A stretch of 11,381 nucleotides of DNA from an uncultured Bacteroidales bacterium (GCA_946549475.1 CAMNQO010000039.1:1-11381), one strand, 5' to 3'; numbered from the stretch's first letter, positions 1-6,715 are shown. The notes: generated from the sequence alone by a model not told the origin. Translations and numbers: made by a program.

Positions 1-1342
1 CGATGGCAATCTGACGGCCGATGTTGTCCTTGGTCATCTGGGCCCAGATGTTGGCGCCCTCCGCATTCATGGTCATGGACACGTCGGGATTGCCGCCCCG
101 GCCATTGCCGAAGTTGACGCGGGCATCGGTGACGACATCGCCGTCAAGGGGCGCTTTGCCGTCCACCGTGGTGGAGCGGATGGCGACGAGTTCGTAGGTG
201 TTGTCTCCGGAAATATACTGGGAGGGTTTGACCGTCCACATGGCCTTGAACTCAGCCGGGAAGAGAGCCTGTACCTGGGGCATGGCCAGGTAGCGGTTGA
301 TCCGGGCGGTGTCGGAGTAGTTGGCATAACCGATGCAGGCGCCTTTGCCCAGCCCGCCCTGATAGGAATTGGGGCTGAGGACGGCGAAGAGCGGATTCTG
401 CTTCTTGAACTTCGCCAGGCCGGCGGCATCTTCGCCCTCCAACTGTGCGGCCAGCGTATCCGTCGCCGCGACAGGGGCTTCTTCGACCTCATTGACGCCT
501 TCCAGTTCGGCGATCAGGTTGTTGGCCTCGACGAGGAAGGGATAGATTTCGGAGTTCTCGTAGGTGGCCCAGAATTCGAGCGAGGCGGTACCCTGGAGGA
601 GTTTGCGCACGCGCTCGGGCTCCTTCACGCCCGGAAGTTCCACGAGGATGCGGCCGGTGTTGCCGATTTTCTGGATGCTGGGCTGCGTCACGCCGAAACG
701 GTCGATACGGTTGCGCAGGACATTGAACGAGTTGTTCACCGCGCTCTCGGCCTCCTTGCGGATGACCTCGATGACCTGTTCGTCGGTGGACTCGGGGTGT
801 ACCTTCTCACGCATCTCGTAGGTGCCGAAAATTTCGCTCAGGCGGCGCCCGTTGGCATTCTGCTGCCAGGCTTCGCCGAAGAGGGTGATGAAATCCTTGG
901 CGGAATTGACGCTGTTTTTCCTGGCGGCCTCGACGGAGGCGAGAAATTCCGGGCTGCGGTTGTCGTCGGAGATGGCTTTCACCAGATCCTCCAACTGCAC
1001 TTGCAGCATCACGTTCATACCGCCCTTGAGGTCCAGACCCAGGTTGATTTCCTTTTCCTTGACGGACTTGTAGGTGTACCCGAAATACACATTCCGTGCG
1101 GAGACGGAGTCCAAATAATGGGCCTTCGCCTGTTTGCGGACATCGTCCAGGTAGTAAGCCTGGTCGGCTTCCGCGACCTTGGAAAATGCGACACTGTCAG
1201 CCTGTGCTGCAAGTACCGCCGCTTCGGCCTTGTCATCGGCCTTCCCTTCGACAATCTTGCTGACGAGGGTGAAAGACAATTGCCAGCAGCAGGCCAGAAT
1301 GAGCAGGACCGCCACCAACTTGATTGCACCTTTACTTTGCAT
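1..1342 (-). CDS. secDF: Protein translocase SecDF, N-terminal part (partial, runs off the left edge)
   Basis: About 447 residues are visible; the stop lies outside the window. SecD/SecF use the proton motive force to help SecYEG pull proteins across the inner membrane. Seen: a start at 1342 (MQSKGAIKLV), a first membrane segment at residues 8-27, then a periplasmic region. The SecD signature LGLDLKGG is at residues 101-108, and further on come RILVELPGV, a hallmark of the SecD P1 domain, and a segment reading NEAGA-type NAEGANIWAQMTK near the edge. The long periplasmic insertion is typical of Bacteroidota, where SecD and SecF are usually one polypeptide; the fusion itself is inferred, since SecF is out of view. 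An intrinsic terminator separates it from the lipoprotein gene upstream on the same strand, so it probably has its own promoter. No strong Shine-Dalgarno sequence is visible, which is usual in this phylum. Confidence 0.93.
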   Translation of the reverse strand, partial: MQSKGAIKLVAVLLILACCWQLSFTLVSKIVEGKADDKAEAAVLAAQADSVAFSKVAEADQAYYLDDVRKQAKAHYLDSVSARNVYFGYTYKSVKEKEINLGLDLKGGMNVMLQVQLEDLVKAISDDNRSPEFLASVEAARKNSVNSAKDFITLFGEAWQQNANGRRLSEIFGTYEMREKVHPESTDEQVIEVIRKEAESAVNNSFNVLRNRIDRFGVTQPSIQKIGNTGRILVELPGVKEPERVRKLLQGTASLEFWATYENSEIYPFLVEANNLIAELEGVNEVEEAPVAATDTLAAQLEGEDAAGLAKFKKQNPLFAVLSPNSYQGGLGKGACIGYANYSDTARINRYLAMPQVQALFPAEFKAMWTVKPSQYISGDNTYELVAIRSTTVDGKAPLDGDVVTDARVNFGNGRGGNPDVSMTMNAEGANIWAQMTKDNIGRQIAI

Positions 1343-1379
1343 AGTTATACATACTTTAATATAATAGTCCAATAAGGGC

Positions 1380-1428
1380 GCAAATTTACAATATTTTTCT
1401 GACTTTTCCGCTATTTTTCAGCGGAAAA
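1380..1428 (-). promoter_or_regulatory. Possible secDF promoter region with an inverted repeat
   Basis: Read on the minus strand, TAAATTTG (1388-1381) fits the Bacteroidota -7 consensus TAnnTTTG and lies about 40 bases before the secDF start. No TTG is seen at the expected -33 distance. Just upstream is a perfect 9-bp inverted repeat, TTTTCCGCT (1404-1412) and AGCGGAAAA (1420-1428), with a 7-base loop. It could be a regulatory site or a second weak terminator. The assignment is tentative. Confidence 0.35.
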
Positions 1429-1442
1429 TAAGGACCGTTACA

Positions 1443-1476
1443 AAAAATGACAGGATGACCGTCAGGCCATCCTGTC
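1443..1476 (-). terminator. Intrinsic terminator of the lipoprotein gene
   Basis: On the minus strand a perfect 9-bp stem, GACAGGATG (1476-1468) pairing with CATCCTGTC (1457-1449), is followed at once by ATTTTTTG. It lies 22 bases after the stop of the 1498-3141 gene and before secDF, so it separates the two transcription units. The plus-strand reading has no T-run, which fixes the orientation. Confidence 0.85.
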
Positions 1477-1497
1477 GTACGATATATGTTCAAGATT

Positions 1498-3141
1498 TTA
1501 GTTGAACTTGGCAAACTCGATGTCCTTGGCGGCACGGGCGGCGAGTTCGGCGTTTCCGGCGACTTTCTCGAGTGCGGCTTTGACCTCGTCAGCCTTGCCC
1601 TGGCGGGCGGCGATGACGGCGGACAGATAAGCGCACTTCGGGCACTCGCACTTGCCGCAGCAACTCAGCGCATCTTTGGCCTCGGTGTACTTGCCGACGA
1701 GGACGGCGGCCAGCGCGGCGTTGAAGCCTTTCTCGCCGGAGAGTTTGGACGCGGCGGCGGTGTATTTGCCGGTGAGGATGTCCACGATGGCGGCGTTCTT
1801 CTTGGAAGTGGCGTTGCCGGAGGCGGCGAAGCAGCTCGCAGCACCTGCAATGTCATTCTCGCCGAGGGCGATCACGCCATAGAAGTTGTTGACATCGGCG
1901 TCTTTGGTGCATTTGTCCAGTTCGGCTTTGGCGGCAGCCTTGTCACCGCTCTTGTAGAGGGCGACGGCGAGGTTGTACTGGGCACGGGCGCTGGAGAATT
2001 TCTCGACGGCCTTGCGATAGATGGCGACCTTGTCGGCGTCTTTCTCTTTCAGGGAAGCGGCGCGGAGCAGAGCCTCTTCGTCAAGCACGTCAATGTTCTC
2101 TTCCACGAGGGTGGCGAGTTCTTCGGCGGTGAAATTCTTGTTCTCGACGGTCGCGATGAAACGGGCGCGGCGCAGTTCGGGGAGAACCTGCTTGGCGAGG
2201 GATTTGTAAACGGCGGACATGTTCTTGATCTCTTTCTCACGGACGGCGGGATCGCTGTACATGGAGAGTACGCGGAGAATCAGGTCCTTGTCCTCGATGT
2301 TGGACTCGGCGACCAGTTCCTGGAAACCTTCCCAGTCCTGACCGACGCTCTTGACATCACCGGCGGCCACATCTTTGTCCTTGACCACTTTGCCGAAGGC
2401 CTTGTTGGCGCTGCCGGAACGCTTGTCGGAGAGTTTGGCGTTGAGTTCCTCGCCACCGTCGGGAGAAGCGTAAGCGACGACATCGACACCGGTGACGGTC
2501 TTGCGCTCATTCTCCTTGGCCTCTTTGAGGGCAGCCTGGAAATCTTTCACGCTCTTGCCGCGCAACTGGGAACCGCGGACCTCGGAGGAGCCGATGGTGT
2601 AGAGGATCTGGGCTTCGGGGTTCTCATAAAGGACTTCCTGATAGTTGTCGGCTTTGTAGTCGATCTGTCCGCATTTCTTGACGAGCATGTAGGTGGTGTT
2701 GCAGCCGTCGGCGGCCTTCTTGCTGGGCACATCCACGGACTGGTTGCCCTTGGAGACGACACCGCGGAGTTCCAGATAGCATTTTTCCATGCCGGGCTGG
2801 AAGTCGAAGGAGAGGTTCTCGCTGACGACGCCGCCGGCGCTGGGGACGACTTTGAAGTTGTCCTGCACTTTCTCACCCTGATAGGTGAGTTCGGGAAGTT
2901 TGTACTCGCCGCCCTCATAGACGACGACGGGGGTGACCTTCAGGTAAACATCGGGAAGGAAATAATCGGCCGGGTAGGTGACATCCACTTTGACATCCAC
3001 TTTGCCGGCGACCACTTCGAGGGTTTCGGGCTGGCATGCGACAAGCACGTTTTCGGCTTGTTCGGCCATCTTCTTGGGGTTGCTGCAGGCAATCATCGCA
3101 AATCCGAGGACCGCTGCGGTAAAAAGTTTGATTCCTTTCAT
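1498..3141 (-). CDS. Predicted outer-membrane lipoprotein with OmpA-like and TPR-like segments
   Basis: 547 residues. The N-terminus MKGIKLFTAAVLGFAMIAC is a lipoprotein signal peptide with the lipidated Cys at 19; the following SNPKK lacks the acidic Bacteroidota surface-export signal, so a periplasm-facing anchor is likely. Residues 20-190 are beta-rich. The stretch around YASPDGGEELNAKLSDKRS resembles the peptidoglycan-binding motif of OmpA C-terminal domains, with the conserved Asp and Arg in place. The C-terminal third is alanine-rich and helical with TPR-like spacing (ARAQYNLAVALYKSGDKAAA). A cysteine cluster, CCGKCECPKC, sits at residues 494-503. Related TPR/OmpA-like proteins occur widely in Bacteroidales without a known role; a structural or scaffold role in the envelope is inferred. 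It is transcribed away from the sigma-54-type activator operon and ends at its own terminator. Confidence 0.88.
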   Translation of the reverse strand: MKGIKLFTAAVLGFAMIACSNPKKMAEQAENVLVACQPETLEVVAGKVDVKVDVTYPADYFLPDVYLKVTPVVVYEGGEYKLPELTYQGEKVQDNFKVVPSAGGVVSENLSFDFQPGMEKCYLELRGVVSKGNQSVDVPSKKAADGCNTTYMLVKKCGQIDYKADNYQEVLYENPEAQILYTIGSSEVRGSQLRGKSVKDFQAALKEAKENERKTVTGVDVVAYASPDGGEELNAKLSDKRSGSANKAFGKVVKDKDVAAGDVKSVGQDWEGFQELVAESNIEDKDLILRVLSMYSDPAVREKEIKNMSAVYKSLAKQVLPELRRARFIATVENKNFTAEELATLVEENIDVLDEEALLRAASLKEKDADKVAIYRKAVEKFSSARAQYNLAVALYKSGDKAAAKAELDKCTKDADVNNFYGVIALGENDIAGAASCFAASGNATSKKNAAIVDILTGKYTAAASKLSGEKGFNAALAAVLVGKYTEAKDALSCCGKCECPKCAYLSAVIAARQGKADEVKAALEKVAGNAELAARAAKDIEFAKFN

Positions 3142-3184
3142 TATTCAATTAATTAAATTGGTTTATATTCACTCTATCAGCGTG

Positions 3185-3192
3185 CAAAGTTA
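3185..3192 (-). promoter_or_regulatory. -7 box of the lipoprotein gene promoter
   Basis: TAACTTTG on the minus strand (3192-3185) matches TAnnTTTG, about 44 bases before the lipoprotein start. A TTTG lies upstream but with a spacer of only 12 bases, so the -33 element is not convincing. Confidence 0.5.
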
Positions 3193-3236
3193 AGGAATAT
3201 TTTACAAAAAACATATTTTATGGCAAATTTTATTGC

Positions 3237-3244
3237 TATCTTTG
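3237..3244 (+). promoter_or_regulatory. -7 box of the activator-lptE-secG operon promoter
   Basis: TATCTTTG matches the Bacteroidota -7 consensus exactly and lies 25 bases before the ATG at 3270. No clear TTG is seen 19-20 bases upstream; the upstream sequence is AT-rich and holds the divergent promoter of the lipoprotein gene. Confidence 0.55.
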
Positions 3245-3269
3245 CGAGACTTTCATTGAAAAAGGCAAA

Positions 3270-4565
3270 ATGGCGCTTCTGGATATCGACATTAAGAGTA
3301 TTAAAAACCGTTACGGCATCGTCGGCAATGCGGAGGAACTGGATATGGCCATCCGGACGGCCTTGAGCGTCGCCAAGACCGACCTGCCGGTCCTGATCGT
3401 GGGCGAGAGCGGTGTCGGAAAGGATGTATTTTCCCGCCTGATCCATGATTTCAGCAACCGCAAGAGCCGTAAATTTCTGCCCGTCAACTGCGGTGCCATC
3501 CCGACAGGGACCGTCAACAGCGAATTGTTCGGTCACGAAAGAGGCTCTTTCACCGGGGCGGTGGAGACGCGCAAGGGCTGGTTTGAGGAGGCGGACGGCG
3601 GTACGATCTTCCTGGACGAAATCGGCGAATTGCCCAAAGATACCCAGGCGCAGTTGCTGCGTGTGCTGCAACAGGGCGAATTTATGCGCGTCGGCTCCTC
3701 CAAAGTACAGCGGACGGATGTGCGCATCATCGCGGCCACCAACATGGACATGGGTGTGGCCATCAGCCGGGGCAAATTCCGCCTCGACCTCTATTACCGC
3801 CTCAATACCATCACGCTGAAGATTCCTGCGCTGCGGGACCGTCCTGATGACATTCCGTTGCTGTTCAGGCAGTTCTGTCTGGACTTCGCGGCGCGGAACA
3901 ATTATCGTTCCCTCTCCCTCACCCGGGATGCGGAGGCCCTGCTCAAAAACTATCGCTGGCCGGGCAATGTGCGCGAACTCATCAGCGTCGCCAACCGGGT
4001 CTGTACGATGGAGTCCTATCCCGTCTCGCCGGCTTCCAGGGAAGAGCGCATCCTGCTGACCAGCAACAAACTCGCCGGCTACATGCCGGCCGATGACGGC
4101 CAGTTCATCCCGGCTGTCGTGGACGGGCCGGAAAGCAGTTTCAGCCCGGGCGACCGTGAGATGCTGATCCGTTCCATCCTGACCCTCAAACAGGAGGTGG
4201 AACAACTCAAAAAGAGCGTTTCCGCTTTGGAGCGTGGCACCCGTGCGGCGGAGTCCGCCTTGCCGGCCCTTCCATCCCGGCCCGATCCTTTGTCTGCGCG
4301 CTCCGCTTCCACTTTTACGGACAACGGACTGGAGCCGGAAGAGCAGGTGCAGGAAGAGCCGATCGTCGTACAGGAAGCCGCCGTGCAGGCCGAAGACGGA
4401 CCGCAGACTCTTGAAGACAAGAGTTTCCAGGCCATCCGGGAGTCGATGCTCCGCAACGGGGACAATCGCAGCAAGGTGGCCCGCGAACTGGGCATTTCCG
4501 AGCGTACCGTCTATCGCAAACTGGACAAAATGATCAAGTTGGGAATATGGAAGAAAAACGGATGA
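3270..4565 (+). CDS. Sigma-54-type (NtrC-family) transcriptional activator without a receiver domain
   Basis: 431 residues. The AAA+ ATPase domain begins almost at the N-terminus: Walker A GESGVGKD at 45-52, the sigma-54 contact loop GSFTGA at 92-97 (a Ser variant of GAFTGA), Walker B GGTIFLDEIGE at 110-120, an arginine-finger region FRLDLYYRL near 170-178 and sensor II WPGNVREL at 230-237. A long, poorly conserved linker with a short coiled-coil-like stretch (EQLKKSVSALE, about 311-321) leads to a Fis-type helix-turn-helix at about 386-425 (SKVARELGISERTVYRKL). There is no receiver, PAS or GAF domain, so activity must be controlled by level or by a partner. It is first in an operon with lptE and secG and diverges from a lipoprotein gene, so an envelope-related regulon is inferred. 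RpoN is the expected partner but is not in the window. Confidence 0.93.
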   Translation: MALLDIDIKSIKNRYGIVGNAEELDMAIRTALSVAKTDLPVLIVGESGVGKDVFSRLIHDFSNRKSRKFLPVNCGAIPTGTVNSELFGHERGSFTGAVETRKGWFEEADGGTIFLDEIGELPKDTQAQLLRVLQQGEFMRVGSSKVQRTDVRIIAATNMDMGVAISRGKFRLDLYYRLNTITLKIPALRDRPDDIPLLFRQFCLDFAARNNYRSLSLTRDAEALLKNYRWPGNVRELISVANRVCTMESYPVSPASREERILLTSNKLAGYMPADDGQFIPAVVDGPESSFSPGDREMLIRSILTLKQEVEQLKKSVSALERGTRAAESALPALPSRPDPLSARSASTFTDNGLEPEEQVQEEPIVVQEAAVQAEDGPQTLEDKSFQAIRESMLRNGDNRSKVARELGISERTVYRKLDKMIKLGIWKKNG

Positions 4566-5065
4566 TACGCCTGCGCTGGTGGATGCTGACGGTGACGGCC
4601 TTGCTGGCCGTCTCCTGCGGTATCTATTCGTTTACCGGCACTTCCATCCAGCCCGACGTGCAGACCGTCGCCATCCACTATTTCGAATACAAAGCCTTGC
4701 GGGTCAATCCTTCGCTCAGCAATGCGCTGACGGAGGCCATGCGTGACAAATTCCAGCGGCTCACACGCCTGGAGCAGGTGGAGGAAGACGGAGATCTGGA
4801 ACTCTCCGCCGACATCACGGGTTACGATGTCAAGCCGATGGCGGTGACGGCGGGCGAAGTGGCGGCCCAGAACCGTCTGACCGTCACGGTCAAGGCCACA
4901 TTTGTCAATCGAAAGCACAGCGAGGATGACTGGGACAAATCCTTCTCGGCCTATGCCGATTACGATTCGCAGAACTCGCTGGACGCCGTGGAGGCCACAC
5001 TCTGCGAGGAAATCATCGAAAAACTGGTGGAAGACATCTTCAATGCCGCCGTAGCCAACTGGTAG
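4562..5065 (+). CDS. lptE: LPS-assembly lipoprotein LptE
   Basis: LptE plugs the LptD barrel that inserts lipopolysaccharide into the outer membrane. From the chosen start the protein has 167 residues and a compact lipoprotein signal, MIRLRWWMLTVTALLAVSC, with Cys at 19 followed by GIYSFTGTSI, the usual start of Bacteroidota LptE. The middle (VQTVAIHYFEYKA, LELSADITGYDVKP, NRLTVTVKATFVNRK) fits the family's alpha/beta fold. The ATG at 4562 overlaps the activator's TGA in an ATGA junction, which suggests translational coupling. A second in-frame ATG at 4547 would add MEEKR, an acidic extension that suits a signal peptide less well. LptD is not in the window. Confidence 0.9.
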   Translation: MIRLRWWMLTVTALLAVSCGIYSFTGTSIQPDVQTVAIHYFEYKALRVNPSLSNALTEAMRDKFQRLTRLEQVEEDGDLELSADITGYDVKPMAVTAGEVAAQNRLTVTVKATFVNRKHSEDDWDKSFSAYADYDSQNSLDAVEATLCEEIIEKLVEDIFNAAVANW

Positions 5066-5068
5066 CCG

Positions 5069-5599
5069 ATGGAAAGAAATGTGGAAAAACTCAGCCTGGA
5101 GCAGTTGTCCGGCCTGGTGAGCAGTTATCCCTGGTATGCGGAGGCCCGTCTGCAACTCGGACGGCGTCTGATTGAGGAAGGCGGCTGGTCGCGTGAAGAA
5201 CTGGCCCGTCTCTTCATGCATGTCAGCGACCCCGGGGTTCTGCGCCCTTTCGTCCTCCCGCTCCTGACCCGTCCGGCCGGCGTTCCCGCCGCTCCCGCCG
5301 TTTCGCCCAAGCCCCGGCGGACGCCCGGAGGGGACTTTTTTACGCGCGAAGAATATGAAAAGGCAAAAAGCGAAGAAGATTTTGTCTTTACGGCACCCGC
5401 ACCAGCCGTCGTCCGCAAGGAATCCGAGAGCCAGCCGGCGGATGCGGCCCCGCTGGATTTCGTGACGGAAACCCTCGCGCAAATCTATGCCGACCAGGGC
5501 TATTTTGCCCAGGCAAAGGAGATTTATGAAAAACTAATTTTGGTATATCCCGAAAAAAGTGCTTACTTTGCAGCCCTTATTGATCAATTAAAAAGTTAA
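5069..5599 (+). CDS. Conserved Bacteroidales protein with a C-terminal TPR-like motif
   Basis: 176 residues with no signal peptide or membrane segment, so probably cytoplasmic. The N-terminal part is helical (LEQLSGLVSSYPWYAEARLQLGRRL at about 10-34 resembles a TPR helix pair). A Pro/Ala-rich linker spans about 68-90 and 108-130. The C-terminus (FVTETLAQIYADQGYFAQA, then EIYEKLILVYPEKSAYFAAL) is one good TPR unit. It starts 3 bases after lptE and ends 3 bases before secG, so it is co-translated with them. Proteins of this shape are common at this locus in the order; their function is unknown to me, and a protein-protein adaptor role is only an inference from the TPR. Confidence 0.85.
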   Translation: MERNVEKLSLEQLSGLVSSYPWYAEARLQLGRRLIEEGGWSREELARLFMHVSDPGVLRPFVLPLLTRPAGVPAAPAVSPKPRRTPGGDFFTREEYEKAKSEEDFVFTAPAPAVVRKESESQPADAAPLDFVTETLAQIYADQGYFAQAKEIYEKLILVYPEKSAYFAALIDQLKS

Positions 5600-5602
5600 A
5601 AT

Positions 5603-5992
5603 ATGAACGTCTTATTCATTATCCTTACGGTTATCGCTTTGATTGCCAGCGTTCTGCTTACGATTGTCGTGTTGTTGCAGAACGGCAAGGGCGGCGGCCT
5701 GGCCAGCAACTTCACGGCCGGCAACCAGACTTTCGGCGTTCGCCAGACCGCTGACATCCTTGAGAAAATCACCTGGGGCCTGGTGATTGTCATCTTCGTG
5801 ATTACGGTTGTCGCTTCTTTTACAACCGGCAAGTCCGGCAAGGCGGAAGACGACATCACGGGCGAAGTCGAGAACTACGCCACCGGGGAACTTCCCGAGT
5901 TCGGTACGCCCAGTACGCCTGCCGACGCGACCGTGACGCTTCCCGCCGAAGGCGAAGCCGCTACCCCCGAAAACGCATCCCAGGCTCAATAA
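5603..5992 (+). CDS. secG: Protein translocase subunit SecG
   Basis: 129 residues. SecG is the accessory subunit of the SecYEG channel. Seen: a first membrane helix at about residues 3-25 and the SecG loop LLQNGKGGGLASNFTAGNQT at 24-43. The GVRQTADILEKITW segment follows, then a second helix at about 57-73. The tail from residue 75 is acidic and rich in Ala, Pro, Glu and Thr, longer than the tail of E. coli SecG (110 residues in all) and probably disordered. It is the last gene of the operon, 3 bases after the TPR gene and followed by a strong terminator. Confidence 0.95.
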   Translation: MNVLFIILTVIALIASVLLTIVVLLQNGKGGGLASNFTAGNQTFGVRQTADILEKITWGLVIVIFVITVVASFTTGKSGKAEDDITGEVENYATGELPEFGTPSTPADATVTLPAEGEAATPENASQAQ

Positions 5993-6036
5993 GGCCCCCG
6001 CCGAAATGGTTCTGGTGTATTCCCAGCACCACTTGT

Positions 6037-6067
6037 AACCCGCTGATTATCAGCGGGTTTTTGTTTT
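6037..6067 (+). terminator. Intrinsic terminator of the secG operon
   Basis: AACCCGCTG (6037-6045) pairs perfectly with CAGCGGGTT (6051-6059) around a 5-base loop, followed by the T-rich tail TTTTTGTTTT. It lies 45 bases after the secG stop. Confidence 0.92.
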
Positions 6068-6090
6068 CGTCCCACTTTCCGTCCCACTTT
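6068..6090. repeat. Two tandem copies of CGTCCCACTTT
   Basis: The 11-mer CGTCCCACTTT occurs at 6068-6078 and 6080-6090, a 12-bp period, directly behind the secG terminator. Such short, roughly one-helical-turn repeats next to a terminator are compatible with recombinase arm sites, but no recombinase gene is in view. Confidence 0.6.
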
Positions 6091-6144
6091 TTCCGTTCAC
6101 GCTACTACTTCAGAGTGCCTTCTAATGCCCTTTTTGACACCGAA

Positions 6145-6180
6145 AAAGTGAACAGTTTTGCCAACGAAAGTTGAACAGTT
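6145..6180. repeat. Spaced GAACAGTT repeat, possible IS21-like element end
   Basis: AAAGTGAACAGTT (6145-6157) recurs as AAAGTTGAACAGTT (6167-6180), about 23 bases apart, with TTGCCAACG between. IS21-family insertion sequences carry several short repeats of this style at their ends, so this may be a solitary transposon end. No istA or istB gene is present and I cannot compare it with a database. Confidence 0.35.
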
Positions 6181-6200
6181 AGAGATCGTCTGCAAAGGTA

Positions 6201-6250
6201 TTCATTTTTCTGATTTTTGCTTCATTTTTCGTTCATTCATCCATTTTTCC
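6201..6250. other. Phased T-tracts, probably curved DNA
   Basis: Runs of five T begin at 6205, 6214, 6225 and 6244, that is 9, 11 and 19 bases apart, close to one or two helical turns. The unit TTCATTTTTC is repeated exactly at 6201-6210 and 6221-6230. Helically phased A/T tracts bend DNA. On the minus strand they sit directly upstream of a TACCTTTG box (6200-6193), where A-tracts could act as an upstream promoter element. Confidence 0.5.
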
Positions 6251-6285
6251 GTAGCCTTGATTCTGTAAGACGGGGATACATACGA

Positions 6286-6397
6286 AACGGATTCACGATA
6301 TCGAGAAATCAACTTTTTGATGGAAATAAGATAAGGGTACTATATAAAACTGAAGGCTGATGAAAAACTCATCAGCCCAGTATGCAGTGAATCCGTT
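6286..6397. repeat. Long-range 11-bp inverted repeat
   Basis: AACGGATTCAC at 6286-6296 is the exact complement of GTGAATCCGTT at 6387-6397. Between them lies the perfect hairpin at 6355-6377. In a minus-strand transcript the two arms could close a stem around that hairpin. Confidence 0.55.
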
Positions 6398-6406
6398 GAA
6401 TCACTT
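6340..6406 (-). ncRNA. Candidate small RNA 2 (minus strand)
   Basis: A promoter at 6440-6411 predicts a start near 6406. The predicted RNA holds a small hairpin around AACGG (GTGA pairing with TCAC, 6404-6387). It then forms a perfect 9-bp stem, GGCTGATGA and TCATCAGCC (6377-6355), followed by TTCAGTTTTATAT, which may terminate it near 6340. The U-run is broken, so a longer RNA reaching about 6280 and using the long-range inverted repeat is possible. No reading frame is evident. It resembles no RNA family that I can name. Confidence 0.45.
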
Positions 6407-6410
6407 TCGA

Positions 6411-6440
6411 CAAAGGTACTACTTTTTCTTGAATCTCCAA
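6411..6440 (-). promoter_or_regulatory. Promoter of candidate small RNA 2
   Basis: On the minus strand, TTG (6440-6438), a 19-base spacer and TACCTTTG (6418-6411) match the Bacteroidota housekeeping promoter pattern. Confidence 0.6.
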
Positions 6441-6466
6441 TACCCGTAGAAATACTGCATTACTGC

Positions 6467-6499
6467 AAAAAAATAAAGCCAGCCTGGGACGCTGACTTT
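6467..6499 (-). terminator. Intrinsic terminator of candidate small RNA 1
   Basis: Minus-strand stem AAAGTCAGC (6499-6491), loop 6490-6484, GCTGGCTTT (6483-6475), then A and seven T. One G-T wobble in an otherwise paired 9-bp stem. Confidence 0.75.
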
Positions 6500-6566
6500 A
6501 GGGCTCGAATCAAGTTTCCTTGAGAGGGTTGTCGTCCCTTCCCCGCGAATTCCCTGCGACGATTCC
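6467..6566 (-). ncRNA. Candidate small RNA 1 (minus strand, about 100 nt)
   Basis: A promoter at 6600-6571 predicts a start near 6566. The RNA ends in a terminator at 6499-6467: AAAGTCAGC pairs with GGCTGGCTTT-type sequence (one G-U pair) around a 7-base loop, then ATTTTTTT. Inside is a five-pair hairpin capped by a GAAA tetraloop, TCAAGGAAACTTGA (6523-6510). GTCG and CGAC segments could also pair. The interior is GC-rich, unlike the AT-rich flanks, which fits a structured RNA. I found no 4.5S, 6S-type, tmRNA or RNase P signature, so the identity is unknown. The next promoter, for small RNA 2, begins 27 bases further on. Confidence 0.55.
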
Positions 6567-6570
6567 AACG

Positions 6571-6600
6571 CAAAGATAATGCTTTTTATTTAATCAACAA
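6571..6600 (-). promoter_or_regulatory. Promoter of candidate small RNA 1
   Basis: On the minus strand, TTG (6600-6598), a 19-base spacer and TATCTTTG (6578-6571) match the consensus. The spacing is the same as for small RNA 2. Confidence 0.65.
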
Positions 6601-6715
6601 CACCCTTTCGTCAAAATTCCTCCGGGTGTACCGCGCGACAGCCTGACGGCCAGTTCATTCTCCGGTGCAGCCCGTCGGCGCCGGGGCGGCCAAACATTCC
6701 CATTCTCGTATCGCA

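Noticed and set aside
1486..3156. Long open frame on the plus strand opposite the lipoprotein gene
   Set aside because: It mirrors the minus-strand gene. The minus-strand protein has a lipoprotein signal, a promoter and a terminator, while the plus-strand product is a low-complexity Gly/Val/Phe sequence produced by GC-rich codon bias.
3221..3237. TGGCA and TTGCT resembling a -24/-12 sigma-54 promoter before the activator
   Set aside because: GG and GC are separated by 11 bases instead of the strict 10, and a good housekeeping -7 box follows at 3237.
3177..4205. Minus-strand open frame opposite the sigma-54-type activator
   Set aside because: Shadow of the activator's reading frame; no family features. 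The same holds for 4511-5482 opposite lptE and the TPR gene.
6068..6250. Short repeats that might suggest a CRISPR array
   Set aside because: The repeat units differ from each other, are too short and show no spacer pattern; no cas genes are nearby.
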